Shown piece by piece: positions 38,338 through 46,779 of a stretch of DNA of 64,000 nucleotides; position 1 is the stretch's first letter, and each line of letters begins with the position of its first letter. The DNA comes from Thauera propionica (GTDB lineage Bacteria > Pseudomonadota > Gammaproteobacteria > Burkholderiales > Rhodocyclaceae): contig NZ_NOIH01000009.1 of the NCBI RefSeq assembly GCF_002245655.1, forward strand, positions 1-64,000. Reading direction: 5' to 3'. A program made the position numbers and the translations under genes. The notes under the pieces are model-generated. The model was not told the DNA's origin and ran no database searches. It saw only the letters and a list, made by a program, of their open reading frames with translations.

Positions 38338-38388
38338 ATGAGGTTTCCCCAGCGCGGGGCTCGCGGGCTGGCCCGGAGTCTCCGATGA
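38338..38388 (+). CDS. 16-aa Arg-rich leader ORF coupled to mrpA
   Basis: ATG 38338 with AGGAG six bases upstream; product MRFPQRGARGLARSLR (5 Arg in 16). Its TGA (38386-38388) overlaps the mrpA ATG (38385) as ATGA. Too short to judge by composition; the ribosome binding site and stop/start overlap are the evidence. It may couple or gate mrpA translation. Confidence 0.4.
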   Translation: MRFPQRGARGLARSLR

Positions 38389-41246
38389 GTCTTCTGTTGA
38401 TCGTGCTGTTGCCTTTCCTCGGCGCCCTGTTCCCGGCGCTGATGATCCGTGCCGGGCGCACGGCGTGCGCGACGACCACCTTCACGTTCTCGCTGCTCGC
38501 CTTCGCGCTGCTGATGTCGCATGCGCCGGCCGTGTTCGACGGCGAGGTGGTTCGCGTCAGCTGGGACTGGTTGCCCGGCCTCGGCCTCAATGCCAGCTTC
38601 TTCCTCGACGGCCTGGGCTTCTTCTTCGCCGGGCTGATCCTGGGTATCGGCCTGCTGATCATCACCTATGCCCGCTTCTACCTGTCGAAAGACGACCCAA
38701 TGGGCAGCTTCTACACCTACCTGCTGCTCTTCCAGGGCGCGATGGTGGGCATCGTGCTGTCGGACAACGTCCTGCTGCTGCTGGTGTTCTGGGAACTGAC
38801 CAGCCTGTCGTCCTTCCTGCTTATCGGTTACTGGAAGCACCTGCCCGAAGGCCGCCAGGGTGCGCGCATGGCGCTGACCGTGACCGGCGCCGGCGGCCTG
38901 GCGATGATCGCGGGCATGCTGCTGCTGGGCGAGATCGCCGGCTCGTACAACCTGTCGGACATCCTGCTGGCGCGCGAGGCGATCCAGGCGTCGCCGCTGT
39001 ACCTGCCGGCCCTGCTGCTGATCCTGGCGGGCTGCTTCACCAAGAGCGCGCAGTTCCCCTTCCATTTCTGGCTGCCGCATGCGATGGCGGCGCCGACGCC
39101 GGTGTCGGCCTACCTGCACTCGGCGACGATGGTGAAGGCGGGCATCTTCCTGATGGCGCGCATGTGGCCGGTGCTGGCCGGCACGCCGGAGTGGTTCTAC
39201 ATCGTCGCCACCACCGGTCTGGTGACGATGCTGTCGGGCGCGGTGATCGCATTGTTCAAGGACGACCTGAAGGGCCTGCTGGCCTTCTCCACCGTGAGCC
39301 ACCTCGGCCTGGTGACGATGCTGCTCGGCTTCGGCACGCCGCTGGCGGCGGTCGCGGCGGTGTTCCACATCCTCAACCACGCCACCTTCAAGGCCGCGCT
39401 GTTCATGAACGCGGGCATCGTCGACCACGAGACCGGCACGCGCCACATCCCGCACCTGGGCGGCCTGCTGCACGTGATGCCGATCACCGCCACGCTGGCA
39501 ATGGTGGCGGCGGCCTCGATGGCGGGCCTGCCGCCCCTCAACGGCTTCATTTCCAAGGAAATGATGCTGCACGAGGCGGTCTCGGCGGAGTGGCTCGGCT
39601 CGGGCTGGGTGATCGCCGCGCTTGCGACGCTGGCGGCCTGCTTCTCGGTGGCGTATTCCTTCCGCTACATCGTGCATGTCTTCTTCGGCCGCACGCGTGG
39701 CACGCTTTCGGTCAAGCCGCACGATCCACCCGCCGGCATGTGGCTGCCGCCCGCGTTGCTGGTCGTGCTGGTGGTGCTGATCGGGCTGTTCCCCGATGCC
39801 GTGGCCGGTCCGCTTGTGGCGATCGTGTCGCGGGCGGTGACCGGCGGCCAGATGATGGACTACCACCTGGCGCTGTGGCACGGCATCACGCCGGCGTTGG
39901 GGCTCAGCGTGGTGGCGGTGGCGGTGGGTCTGACGCTGTTGCGCTGCTACCCGCGGGTGCGCGCCGCGTGGGCGGCGGGTCCGCACCCGGAGGCGAAGGC
40001 GATGTTCGAGGCGGTGATCGCAGCGTTCGTGGCGCTCGCACAGCGCATCACCCATGGTCTGCATAACGGCTCGCTGCAGCGCTACCTCGCGTTCGCCATC
40101 ACGGCCGTCACGACGGCGGGCTTCGTCGCGTTCTTCGGCACCTCGCATGCACCGGGCACGCGTGCGCTGCTGCCGGCTGAACCGGTGGCGATCGTGGCCT
40201 GGCTGCTGCTGGTCGGCGGTTGTGGGCTGACAGTCTTCCTGTTCCGCAGGCGCCTGCTGGCGGTGTTGGTCGCCGGCACCGTCGGTCTGATCGTCTGCGT
40301 CGCCTTCATCTACCTGTCGGCACCCGACCTGGCGCTGACCCAGATCTCGGTCGAGGTGACCACCGTCATCCTGATCCTGCTTGCGCTGTACTTCCTGCCC
40401 AAGCAGGGGCCGCACAGCTCCAGTGTAAAGGCCGACCCGATGCGCCACCTGCGCGATGCCGTACTGGCGATCGTGGCGGGTCTGGGCATGGCGGGCGCGA
40501 GCTGGGCGATGCTGACGCGCGACGGCACCTCGCTGTCGCGCTACTACCTCGAGAACTCCGTGTCCGAGGGCGGTGGCACCAACGTGGTCAACGTCATCCT
40601 GGTGGACTTCCGCGGCTTCGATACCTTTGGCGAGATCACCGTGCTGGGCATCGCCGCGCTCGCGATCTACGCCTTGCTCGACGGCTCGCTGTTCGGCCGC
40701 GTCGGTCGCCGATTGAGTACCTGGACGCCCGACCTGCCGCAGTCCGTGGATCGCCACCCGATGATCATGGTCGTCGCCACGCGCGTGATGCTGCCGCTGG
40801 CGATGCTGGTGGGTGCCTACATCTTCCTGCGCGGGCACAACCAGCCGGGCGGCGGCTTCATCGCGGCGCTGGTCGTGTCGATCGCGCTGATCATGCAGTA
40901 CATGGCGAGTGGCTTCGGCTGGGCCGCGCAGCGCGTGCGGGTTAACTACCACGCGATGATCGGCGCGGGCGTGCTCCTTGCCGCAGCGACCGGTATCGGC
41001 GCGATGGTGATGGAGCATCCCTTCCTGACCTCGACCTTCACCCATGTTCACCTGCCGCTGATCGGTGAATTCGAGATCGCCAGCGCGATGGCCTTCGACA
41101 CCGGCGTGTTCCTCACCGTCGTCGGTGCCGTGATGCTGGCCCTGGCCAACCTGTCGCGCATGGGGCGCCGTACGGCGCATCTGCCGATCAACCAGACCGC
41201 GATGGACGTCGACCCCAGCGCCGCCGGTGCAAAGGAGCACAACTGA
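38385..41246 (+). CDS. mrpA: Mrp cation/proton antiporter subunit A (fused A-B), operon 1
   Basis: 953 aa from ATG 38385 (GGAG upstream). NuoL-like transporter domain with FWELTSLSSFLLIGYW (key Glu), TKSAQFPFHFWLPHAMAAPTPVSAYLHSATMVKAG (key Lys/His), and GLPPLNGFISKE. MrpA-specific segment near 607-675 (SAPDLALTQISVEVTTVILI). MrpB-like domain near 788-925 (RVMLPLAMLVGAYIFLRGHNQPGGGFIAAL). The A-B fusion is typical of six-gene proteobacterial (Pha-type) systems. Exchanges Na+ or K+ for protons as part of the Mrp complex. Stop and mrpC start overlap (ATGA-type). Confidence 0.96.
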   Translation: MSLLLIVLLPFLGALFPALMIRAGRTACATTTFTFSLLAFALLMSHAPAVFDGEVVRVSWDWLPGLGLNASFFLDGLGFFFAGLILGIGLLIITYARFYLSKDDPMGSFYTYLLLFQGAMVGIVLSDNVLLLLVFWELTSLSSFLLIGYWKHLPEGRQGARMALTVTGAGGLAMIAGMLLLGEIAGSYNLSDILLAREAIQASPLYLPALLLILAGCFTKSAQFPFHFWLPHAMAAPTPVSAYLHSATMVKAGIFLMARMWPVLAGTPEWFYIVATTGLVTMLSGAVIALFKDDLKGLLAFSTVSHLGLVTMLLGFGTPLAAVAAVFHILNHATFKAALFMNAGIVDHETGTRHIPHLGGLLHVMPITATLAMVAAASMAGLPPLNGFISKEMMLHEAVSAEWLGSGWVIAALATLAACFSVAYSFRYIVHVFFGRTRGTLSVKPHDPPAGMWLPPALLVVLVVLIGLFPDAVAGPLVAIVSRAVTGGQMMDYHLALWHGITPALGLSVVAVAVGLTLLRCYPRVRAAWAAGPHPEAKAMFEAVIAAFVALAQRITHGLHNGSLQRYLAFAITAVTTAGFVAFFGTSHAPGTRALLPAEPVAIVAWLLLVGGCGLTVFLFRRRLLAVLVAGTVGLIVCVAFIYLSAPDLALTQISVEVTTVILILLALYFLPKQGPHSSSVKADPMRHLRDAVLAIVAGLGMAGASWAMLTRDGTSLSRYYLENSVSEGGGTNVVNVILVDFRGFDTFGEITVLGIAALAIYALLDGSLFGRVGRRLSTWTPDLPQSVDRHPMIMVVATRVMLPLAMLVGAYIFLRGHNQPGGGFIAALVVSIALIMQYMASGFGWAAQRVRVNYHAMIGAGVLLAAATGIGAMVMEHPFLTSTFTHVHLPLIGEFEIASAMAFDTGVFLTVVGAVMLALANLSRMGRRTAHLPINQTAMDVDPSAAGAKEHN

Positions 41247-41668
41247 TGGAGTTTCTCGTCGCCAGTGCGATTGGCGTCATGACCGCAGCTGGCATCTACA
41301 TGGTGCTGCGTGCGCGCACCTTCCCGGTGGTGATCGGCCTGTCACTGCTGACCTATGCCACCAACCTGTTCCTGTTCGCCACCGGGCGGCTCGCGGTCAA
41401 CCAGCCGCCGGTGATCGGTGCCACAGCCGGCGCCTACGTCGACCCCTTGCCCCAGGCGCTGGTGCTGACCGCCATCGTGATCTCCTTCGGCATGACTGCG
41501 GTGGTGGTCGTGATGGCGTTGCGTGCCTATCTGGAGACGGGCAACGACCACGTCGACCTCCCTGGCGATGCCTCGCCCGAGGCGAGCGAGGACGACTGGA
41601 AGCTGCGTGGCCGCAAGCAGGCTCCGGTGCCGCAGTCGGTCTTCGGCAGCGGGGGAGAGCGGGCATGA
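41246..41668 (+). CDS. mrpC: Mrp antiporter subunit C, operon 1
   Basis: 140 aa, NuoK-like with three membrane segments: GVMTAAGIYMVLRARTFPVVIGLSLLTYATNLFLF and DPLPQALVLTAIVISFGMTAVVVVMALRAY. A polar C-terminal tail of ~45 residues follows. The start overlaps the mrpA stop by 1 base, and the stop overlaps the mrpD ATG by 4 bases, so translation is coupled. Confidence 0.94.
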   Translation: MEFLVASAIGVMTAAGIYMVLRARTFPVVIGLSLLTYATNLFLFATGRLAVNQPPVIGATAGAYVDPLPQALVLTAIVISFGMTAVVVVMALRAYLETGNDHVDLPGDASPEASEDDWKLRGRKQAPVPQSVFGSGGERA

Positions 41669-43185
41669 ACCATACGTTGATCCTGCCCATCCTGCTGCCG
41701 GCCGTGGTCGGTGCACTGCTGGTGATGGCGGCACGCTACGACAAGGTGCTCGCACGCGCCTTCTCGCTGGCTTCGGCCGTACTGCTGCTGGGCGTGGCGA
41801 TTGCGCTGTTCGTGATCGCGAGCGACGACAGCGTGCGTACCTACGCGCTCGGGGCGTGGCCTGCGCCGTTCGGCATCGTGCTGGTACTCGACCGCCTAGC
41901 CGCGCTGATGCTGTTGCTCAATGCGGTGCTCGGCCTCGGCGTGCTGCTCTATGCTGTCGGTGGCTGGGACATGCGTGGCAAGCATTTCCACCCGCTGTTC
42001 CAGTTCCAGCTGATGGGTATCAACGGTGCCTTCCTGACCGGCGACTTCTTCAACCTGTTCGTGTTCTTCGAGATCCTGCTGATCGCGTCCTACGGCCTGA
42101 TGGTGCATGGGGGAGGCGGGCTGCGCGTGAAGGCCGGCGTGCAGTACGTGGTGACCAACCTCGTCGGCTCCTCGGTGTTCCTCATTGCGGTGGGTCTCAT
42201 CTACAGCGTCACCGGTACGCTCAACATGGCCGACCTGGCGCTGAAGGTGCCGCAGGTGCCGGCCGGCGACCAGGCTTTGCTGCAAACCGGGGCGGTACTC
42301 CTGCTGCTGGTGTTTGCGGTGAAGGCCGCGCTGGTGCCGCTGCATTTCTGGCTGCCAGGCACCTACGCCAATGCGCCGGGCCCGGTCGCCGCGCTGTTCG
42401 CGATCATGACCAAGGTGGGGGCGTACTCGATCATCCGCATGTATATGCTTGCATTCGGCGCGGATGCCGGCGAGGCTGCCTGGCTGGCAGCGCCCTGGCT
42501 GCTGCCGGCGAGCCTCGTGACGCTGGTGCTGGGCATGACCGGCGTGCTGGCCGCGCGCAGCCTGGGGCAGATGGCGAGCTTTGCCGTGATCGGCTCGATG
42601 GGTATGCTGCTCGCCACCGTGTCGGTGTTCACCCAGCAGGCGATCGGCGCCGCCCTGTACTACCTGGTCCATTCCACCTTCGCCGCGGGGGCGCTGTTCC
42701 TGATCGCCGACCTCGTCGCCGAGCGCCGTGGCGTGCAGCGCGACCGCTTCGTCCTGGCGCCGCGCTTCGCACAGGGCGGGCTGATCACCGCGATGTTCTT
42801 TGTCGCCGCGATCGGCGTCACTGGCATGCCGCCACTGTCCGGCTTCATCGGCAAGCTGCTGATCCTCGATGGCGTGCGGGATTCGGCGCATGCGGCCTGG
42901 TTCTGGACGCTGATCCTGTCGACCTCGCTGATCGCGATCGTCGGTTTCTCGCGCGGTGGCAGCCTGGTGTTCTGGAAGAGCCATGCGCTGCCACCGGCGC
43001 CGGCGTCCGGGCATCGGCCCGCCGCGGCGCCCTTCGTTGCGGTCGGTGCGCTGCTGGCATGCCTGGTGGCGCTGACCGTGTTCGCCGGGCCTGCGCATGC
43101 CTGGCTGGAGGGTGCGGCTGTGCAGCTCTTCGCACCGGCGGGTTACATCGAGGCCGTGATGGGCACGCTGCAGGAGGTCCGCTGA
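41665..43185 (+). CDS. mrpD: Mrp antiporter subunit D, operon 1
   Basis: 506 aa from ATG 41665. NuoM/N-like proton-translocating subunit, ~14 membrane segments. FFEILLIASYGLMVHGGG carries the conserved TM5 Glu; FAVKAALVPLHFWLPGTYANAPGPVAALFAIMTKVGAYS carries the conserved Lys residues; GMPPLSGFIGKLLILD. Overlaps mrpC by 4 bases and mrpE by 1. Confidence 0.95.
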   Translation: MNHTLILPILLPAVVGALLVMAARYDKVLARAFSLASAVLLLGVAIALFVIASDDSVRTYALGAWPAPFGIVLVLDRLAALMLLLNAVLGLGVLLYAVGGWDMRGKHFHPLFQFQLMGINGAFLTGDFFNLFVFFEILLIASYGLMVHGGGGLRVKAGVQYVVTNLVGSSVFLIAVGLIYSVTGTLNMADLALKVPQVPAGDQALLQTGAVLLLLVFAVKAALVPLHFWLPGTYANAPGPVAALFAIMTKVGAYSIIRMYMLAFGADAGEAAWLAAPWLLPASLVTLVLGMTGVLAARSLGQMASFAVIGSMGMLLATVSVFTQQAIGAALYYLVHSTFAAGALFLIADLVAERRGVQRDRFVLAPRFAQGGLITAMFFVAAIGVTGMPPLSGFIGKLLILDGVRDSAHAAWFWTLILSTSLIAIVGFSRGGSLVFWKSHALPPAPASGHRPAAAPFVAVGALLACLVALTVFAGPAHAWLEGAAVQLFAPAGYIEAVMGTLQEVR

Positions 43186-43712
43186 TGGGGAGCAAAACTG
43201 AAGTGCTCGACAAGCGCACGTTCATGCAGCGCTGGCTGCCACATCCGCTGCTGACGGTGGTGCTGATCATGCTCTGGATGCTGCTGCTGAATGCGTTCAG
43301 CGTCGGTGGCTTCGTGATGGGTGCCCTGCTGGGCATCGTGATTCCGCGTGTCACGAGCAATTTCTGGCCTGAACGGCCGCCAATCCAGGCTTATGGCAAG
43401 GCGCTCGCCTACATGGGGCTGGTGTTGTGGGACGTGGTGGTTGCCAACCTGCATGTCACCCGGCTGATCCTTTTCCGCCGCGCGGACCAGCTCCAGGTGC
43501 GCTGGGTCACGTTGCCGATCGAGCTCCGTTCGCCCGAGGCGATCACCGTGCTGGCAGGCACCATCACGATGACGCCCGGCACCGTCTCCTGCGATCTGTC
43601 GGCCGATGGCCACAGCCTGCTGGTGCACTGCCTCGACGCGCCGGATGTCGAAGAGGCCGTGCGGCAGATGAAGGAACGCTACGAGGCCCGCCTGAAGGAG
43701 ATCTTCCCGTGA
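43185..43712 (+). CDS. mrpE: Mrp antiporter subunit E, operon 1
   Basis: 175 aa, with AGGAGG just upstream inside the end of mrpD. Two N-terminal membrane segments (LLTVVLIMLWMLLLNAFSVGGFVMGALLGI), then a soluble domain (LPIELRSPEAITVLAGTITMTPGTVSCDLSADG) with the family's TLTPGT-like motif. Required for assembly of the complex. Its stop overlaps the GTG start of mrpF. Confidence 0.93.
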   Translation: MGSKTEVLDKRTFMQRWLPHPLLTVVLIMLWMLLLNAFSVGGFVMGALLGIVIPRVTSNFWPERPPIQAYGKALAYMGLVLWDVVVANLHVTRLILFRRADQLQVRWVTLPIELRSPEAITVLAGTITMTPGTVSCDLSADGHSLLVHCLDAPDVEEAVRQMKERYEARLKEIFP

Positions 43713-43978
43713 TCGAATATGCACTGACGTTCGGATTCTGTGCGGTCTCGCTTGCGCTGCTGCTCAATCTTTGGCGACTGCTGCGCGGCCCTTCGCTGAT
43801 GGATCGGGTGCTCGCGGTCGATACCATGGTGATCAACGCCATCGCGCTGATCATCCTGTTCGGCATCCAGCAGCGCACCACGATCTTCTTCGAAGGCGCG
43901 CTGCTGTTCGCGATGTTCGGCTTCATTTCCACCGTTGCCTACTGCCGCTTCATCCTGCGCGGCGACGTCATCGAGTGA
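43709..43978 (+). CDS. mrpF: Mrp antiporter subunit F, operon 1
   Basis: 89 aa with three membrane segments and GPSLMDRVLAVDTMVINAIALI, the signature loop with conserved Asp residues (family pattern GPxxxDRVxAxDxL). GTG start overlaps the mrpE stop by 4 bases. Confidence 0.93.
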   Translation: MIEYALTFGFCAVSLALLLNLWRLLRGPSLMDRVLAVDTMVINAIALIILFGIQQRTTIFFEGALLFAMFGFISTVAYCRFILRGDVIE

Positions 43979-43989
43979 GCGGGGACAGT

Positions 43990-44397
43990 ATGGATTTCGT
44001 GTTCGAACTGATCGTGTCCGTCCTCATCGTGCTGGGCGGTTTCTTCTCGCTGGTAGGCTCGGTCGGCCTGATCAAGCTGCCTGACCTGCTGACCCGGCTT
44101 CACGCACCGACCAAGGCGACCACGCTGGGCGTGGGTGGTGCGCTGGCGGCGTCGATGCTGTTCTTCGCCGTGTTCGAGGACTCGCTGACGATTCACGAGG
44201 TGCTGATCACCGCCTTTCTGTTCCTGACCGCGCCGATCAGTGCCCATTTCATCGCCAAGGCGCATCTGCACGAGCATGCCGAGTTGCGCGATCAGTTGCC
44301 GCCCACCGGCCGTCCGCAAGGCTGGAGCACCTTCGATGGGCTGCCGGTCACGGAGGAGGAGGGCGAAGGCGACGACCACAAGGCGGCGCATCACTGA
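43990..44397 (+). CDS. mrpG: Mrp antiporter subunit G, operon 1
   Basis: 135 aa, three membrane segments: IVLGGFFSLVGSVGLIKLPDLLTRLHAPTKATTLGVGG is the family signature. ATG 43990 chosen; a GTG at 43975 overlapping the mrpF stop would add five residues. The His/Asp/Glu-rich tail (HLHEHAEL..., EEEGEGDDHKAAHH) is longer than in its paralogue. Last gene of operon 1; no terminator seen before the pseudouridine synthase gene 31 bases on. Confidence 0.93.
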   Translation: MDFVFELIVSVLIVLGGFFSLVGSVGLIKLPDLLTRLHAPTKATTLGVGGALAASMLFFAVFEDSLTIHEVLITAFLFLTAPISAHFIAKAHLHEHAELRDQLPPTGRPQGWSTFDGLPVTEEEGEGDDHKAAHH

Positions 44398-44428
44398 GGG
44401 CGGCGCAGGGCGTTGGGAGTGAGTGAGA

Positions 44429-45610
44429 ATGGGCGATAATGCGCGTCTGATCTCACCGGATATTGCCTTGAACACCGTTCGCAGAAAGCCTCCCACTCCG
44501 GCGCCGCAGCGCGTCAGCGGAACACTTCGACTCCGGTCGCGCAAGTCCGAGGACGAGGCCGTGGCGCCGGACGCAGGCGAGCAGGCGCCCGAACTGGCTG
44601 CCCGACCCGCTGCCAAGGCGGGCCAGAAGCCGGCGGGCAAACCGGCTGCCCGGCCGACGAGGCCAGCGCAGCCCGCCGATGCAGGTCGGCCCGCACGCCC
44701 GGCGTCTGGCGCCCGGCCCAAGCCTTCGGCAACCGCGTCACCCTCCGCCGGACGCGCTCCGCGTACCGAGCCGCAGCGGCCGGCCCGTAAACCCACGCCC
44801 GCACCGGCTGCACCGGCTGCAGCGCGGCGACCAGCACAGGACACGCCGGCGCGGTCTGCGGCGGACAGTGTTGCCCCGGCCCCGGAAGGCGTGCGCCTGT
44901 CCAAGGTGATGGCCGAACGCGGCATCTGCTCGCGCCGGGAGGCGGACGAATTCATCGAGCGTGGCTGGGTGTTCGTCGACGGCAAGCGCGTGTCCGAGCT
45001 CGGCATCCGCATCGACCCCGAGGCCCGCATCAACCTGGCGCCCGAGGCCACCCGTACGCAGCGCCAGCGCGTCACCATCCTGCTGCACAAGCCGGTCGGT
45101 TACGTTTCCGGCCAGCCCGAACCGGGCTATGCGCCGGCGGTGAGCCTGATCGGTGCCGGAAACCAGTTCGACCGCGACACCGCGCAGCGCTTCCACCCGA
45201 GCCAGCTCAAGAACCTGGCGCCGGCAGGGCGGCTCGACATCGACTCCACTGGCCTGCTGGTGCTGACGCAGGACGGCCGCATCGCACGCCAGCTGATCGG
45301 TGATGACTCCAAGGTGGACAAGGAATACCTGGTGCGTGTCGAAGGCAGGCTGCAGCCCGAAGGCCTGGCCTTGCTCAACCACGGTCTCGAGCTCGACGGC
45401 GTGAAGCTGCGCCCGGCGAAGGTCGAATGGATCAACGACGACCAGCTGCGCTTCGAGTTGCGCGAAGGGCGCAAGCGCCAGATCCGGCGCATGTGCGAAC
45501 TCGTCGGCCTGAAGGTGGTGGGCCTCAAGCGGGTGCGTATCGGCAAGGTCAAGCTGGGCGACCTGCCGCTCGGCGAGTGGCGCTACCTGCGCGAGGACGA
45601 ATCCTTCTGA
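44429..45610 (+). CDS. 23S rRNA pseudouridine synthase, RsuA/RluB/RluF family
   Basis: 393 aa from ATG 44429 (GGGAG upstream; a GTG two codons earlier is possible). Residues ~1-150 are low-complexity Ala/Pro/Arg (many PA/RP repeats). S4 RNA-binding domain near 155-205 ([30 protein letters not shown]). Catalytic domain with active-site Asp near 269 in [17 protein letters not shown], and the end [27 protein letters not shown]...LPLGEWRYL. The C-terminal part looks RluF-like, but RluB cannot be excluded. The 3' end overlaps the convergent mrpG of operon 2 by 28 bases. Confidence 0.87.
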   Translation: MGDNARLISPDIALNTVRRKPPTPAPQRVSGTLRLRSRKSEDEAVAPDAGEQAPELAARPAAKAGQKPAGKPAARPTRPAQPADAGRPARPASGARPKPSATASPSAGRAPRTEPQRPARKPTPAPAAPAAARRPAQDTPARSAADSVAPAPEGVRLSKVMAERGICSRREADEFIERGWVFVDGKRVSELGIRIDPEARINLAPEATRTQRQRVTILLHKPVGYVSGQPEPGYAPAVSLIGAGNQFDRDTAQRFHPSQLKNLAPAGRLDIDSTGLLVLTQDGRIARQLIGDDSKVDKEYLVRVEGRLQPEGLALLNHGLELDGVKLRPAKVEWINDDQLRFELREGRKRQIRRMCELVGLKVVGLKRVRIGKVKLGDLPLGEWRYLREDESF

Positions 45611-45942
45611 TCGCTGTCCTGCGCCATGGCGTCGCCCAGCGGCCCGGTGCGTGGCAGGATGCCCGCACGATAGGCTGCGCGCGACACCGCGTGCGCAGCC
45701 AGCGGCGTGGTCGCCAACAGCACCGCGATCGCGAACAGTGCCTCCAGCGACACCGCGCCTTCGCTCGCCGCGGCGACGCCGGCCAGCACTAGCACGGCGC
45801 CGAGCGCACCGGCCTTGCTCGCGGCATGCATGCGCGTGTAGCTGTCGGGCAGGCGTAGCACGCCGATCGCGCCGACCAGCCCGATCAGCGCGCCAGCCAG
45901 CAATAGCGCGGACGCCAGCCAGGGCAGCACGCCGGCGCTCAC
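45583..45942 (-). CDS. mrpG: Mrp antiporter subunit G, operon 2
   Basis: 119 aa from GTG 45942, overlapping the mrpF stop by 4 bases. [34 protein letters not shown] is the MrpG signature; [27 protein letters not shown] is the third segment. The last ~25 residues are polar. Its 3' end runs 28 bases into the convergent pseudouridine synthase gene. Confidence 0.92.
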   Translation of the reverse strand: MSAGVLPWLASALLLAGALIGLVGAIGVLRLPDSYTRMHAASKAGALGAVLVLAGVAAASEGAVSLEALFAIAVLLATTPLAAHAVSRAAYRAGILPRTGPLGDAMAQDSDQKDSSSRR

Positions 45943-46265
45943 GATGCGCTCTCCCCGCCGTCGTCGCGTCCCGCCGTCTCCGGCGTGCGGCCGTGGCGGC
46001 GGAACATCAGCATGTAGGCAGCCGTGCCGAGGAAGGACACCAGCGCCAGTACCACTGCGGCGTCGAGCAGCATCGGCTGCGCGGTGGCGAGCGCGATCAG
46101 CGCGACAACGCCAATGCCAAGCAAGGTCAGCGCGTCGATGGCCACCACGCGGTCGGTGGCGCGCGGCCCGCGCACCAGGCGGATCACGATCAGTACCGCC
46201 GACAGCGCCTGCAGCGCGAAGACCAGCGGCAACACCCAGCCGGCGCCGGCGAACTCGACATTCAT
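45939..46265 (-). CDS. mrpF: Mrp antiporter subunit F, operon 2
   Basis: 108 aa, three membrane segments with LVRGPRATDRVVAIDALTLLGIGVVALIAL (family loop with Asp residues) and FRRHG after the last one. It carries an 18-residue polar tail absent from the operon 1 copy. Overlaps both neighbours by 4 bases. Confidence 0.92.
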   Translation of the reverse strand: MNVEFAGAGWVLPLVFALQALSAVLIVIRLVRGPRATDRVVAIDALTLLGIGVVALIALATAQPMLLDAAVVLALVSFLGTAAYMLMFRRHGRTPETAGRDDGGESAS

Positions 46266-46768
46266 GCTTCATCTCCTCCTGCTCGCGCAGCGGCCGGGTC
46301 GCCCGCGTGCAGCCAGGCGAGCAGGCGGGCCTCGATCTCGCGCACGCCATCACGGACGTCGTCGGCATCGCGTGCATCGATCGCGTGGATGTACATCGTG
46401 CCGCTGTCGGCTGCGTAGTCGAGCGCCAGCGTGCCCGGCGTCAGCGTCAGCAGGCAGCCGAGCAGGGTGGCGACGCGTTCGTCAGGCTCGCGCAGCTGCA
46501 GCGCGACCACGGCGGGTTGTGGATCGACGCGCGGCGCGAGCACGATGCGCGCCACGTCCAGGCTCGCCTTGATCACTTCGAGCACGAACCACGCGGCGAA
46601 GCTCACCCCCAGCTCCAGCCTGCGCACGTAGCGGCGCAGGCCGAGCAGGTCCGCACTGAGCCGCAGGGCGACATGGACGAGCACGAACGCCGCCAGCACG
46701 CCGAGCGGGGTCAGCGTCTTGGCGAAGGCGGCGAGGCCGATGGCGACGAGGATGTGAAGTCCGAGCAT
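46262..46768 (-). CDS. mrpE: Mrp antiporter subunit E, operon 2
   Basis: 168 aa from ATG 46768 with GGAGG upstream. N-terminal membrane part HILVAIGLAAFAKTLTPLGVLAAFVLVHVALRLS, then LRRYVRRLELGVSFAAWFVLEVIKASLDVARIVLAP and the soluble motif LLGCLLTLTPGTLALDYAADSG. More diverged from the MrpE consensus than the operon 1 copy; subunit identity is also supported by gene order. Confidence 0.88.
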   Translation of the reverse strand: MLGLHILVAIGLAAFAKTLTPLGVLAAFVLVHVALRLSADLLGLRRYVRRLELGVSFAAWFVLEVIKASLDVARIVLAPRVDPQPAVVALQLREPDERVATLLGCLLTLTPGTLALDYAADSGTMYIHAIDARDADDVRDGVREIEARLLAWLHAGDPAAARAGGDEA

Positions 46769-46779
46769 GGCGTCCTCCG

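Noticed and set aside
38205-41240. Open frame of ~1000 codons on the minus strand opposite mrpA
   Set aside because: Composition is Arg/His/Gln-rich with no domain motifs; it mirrors codon bias of the real mrpA gene on the plus strand.
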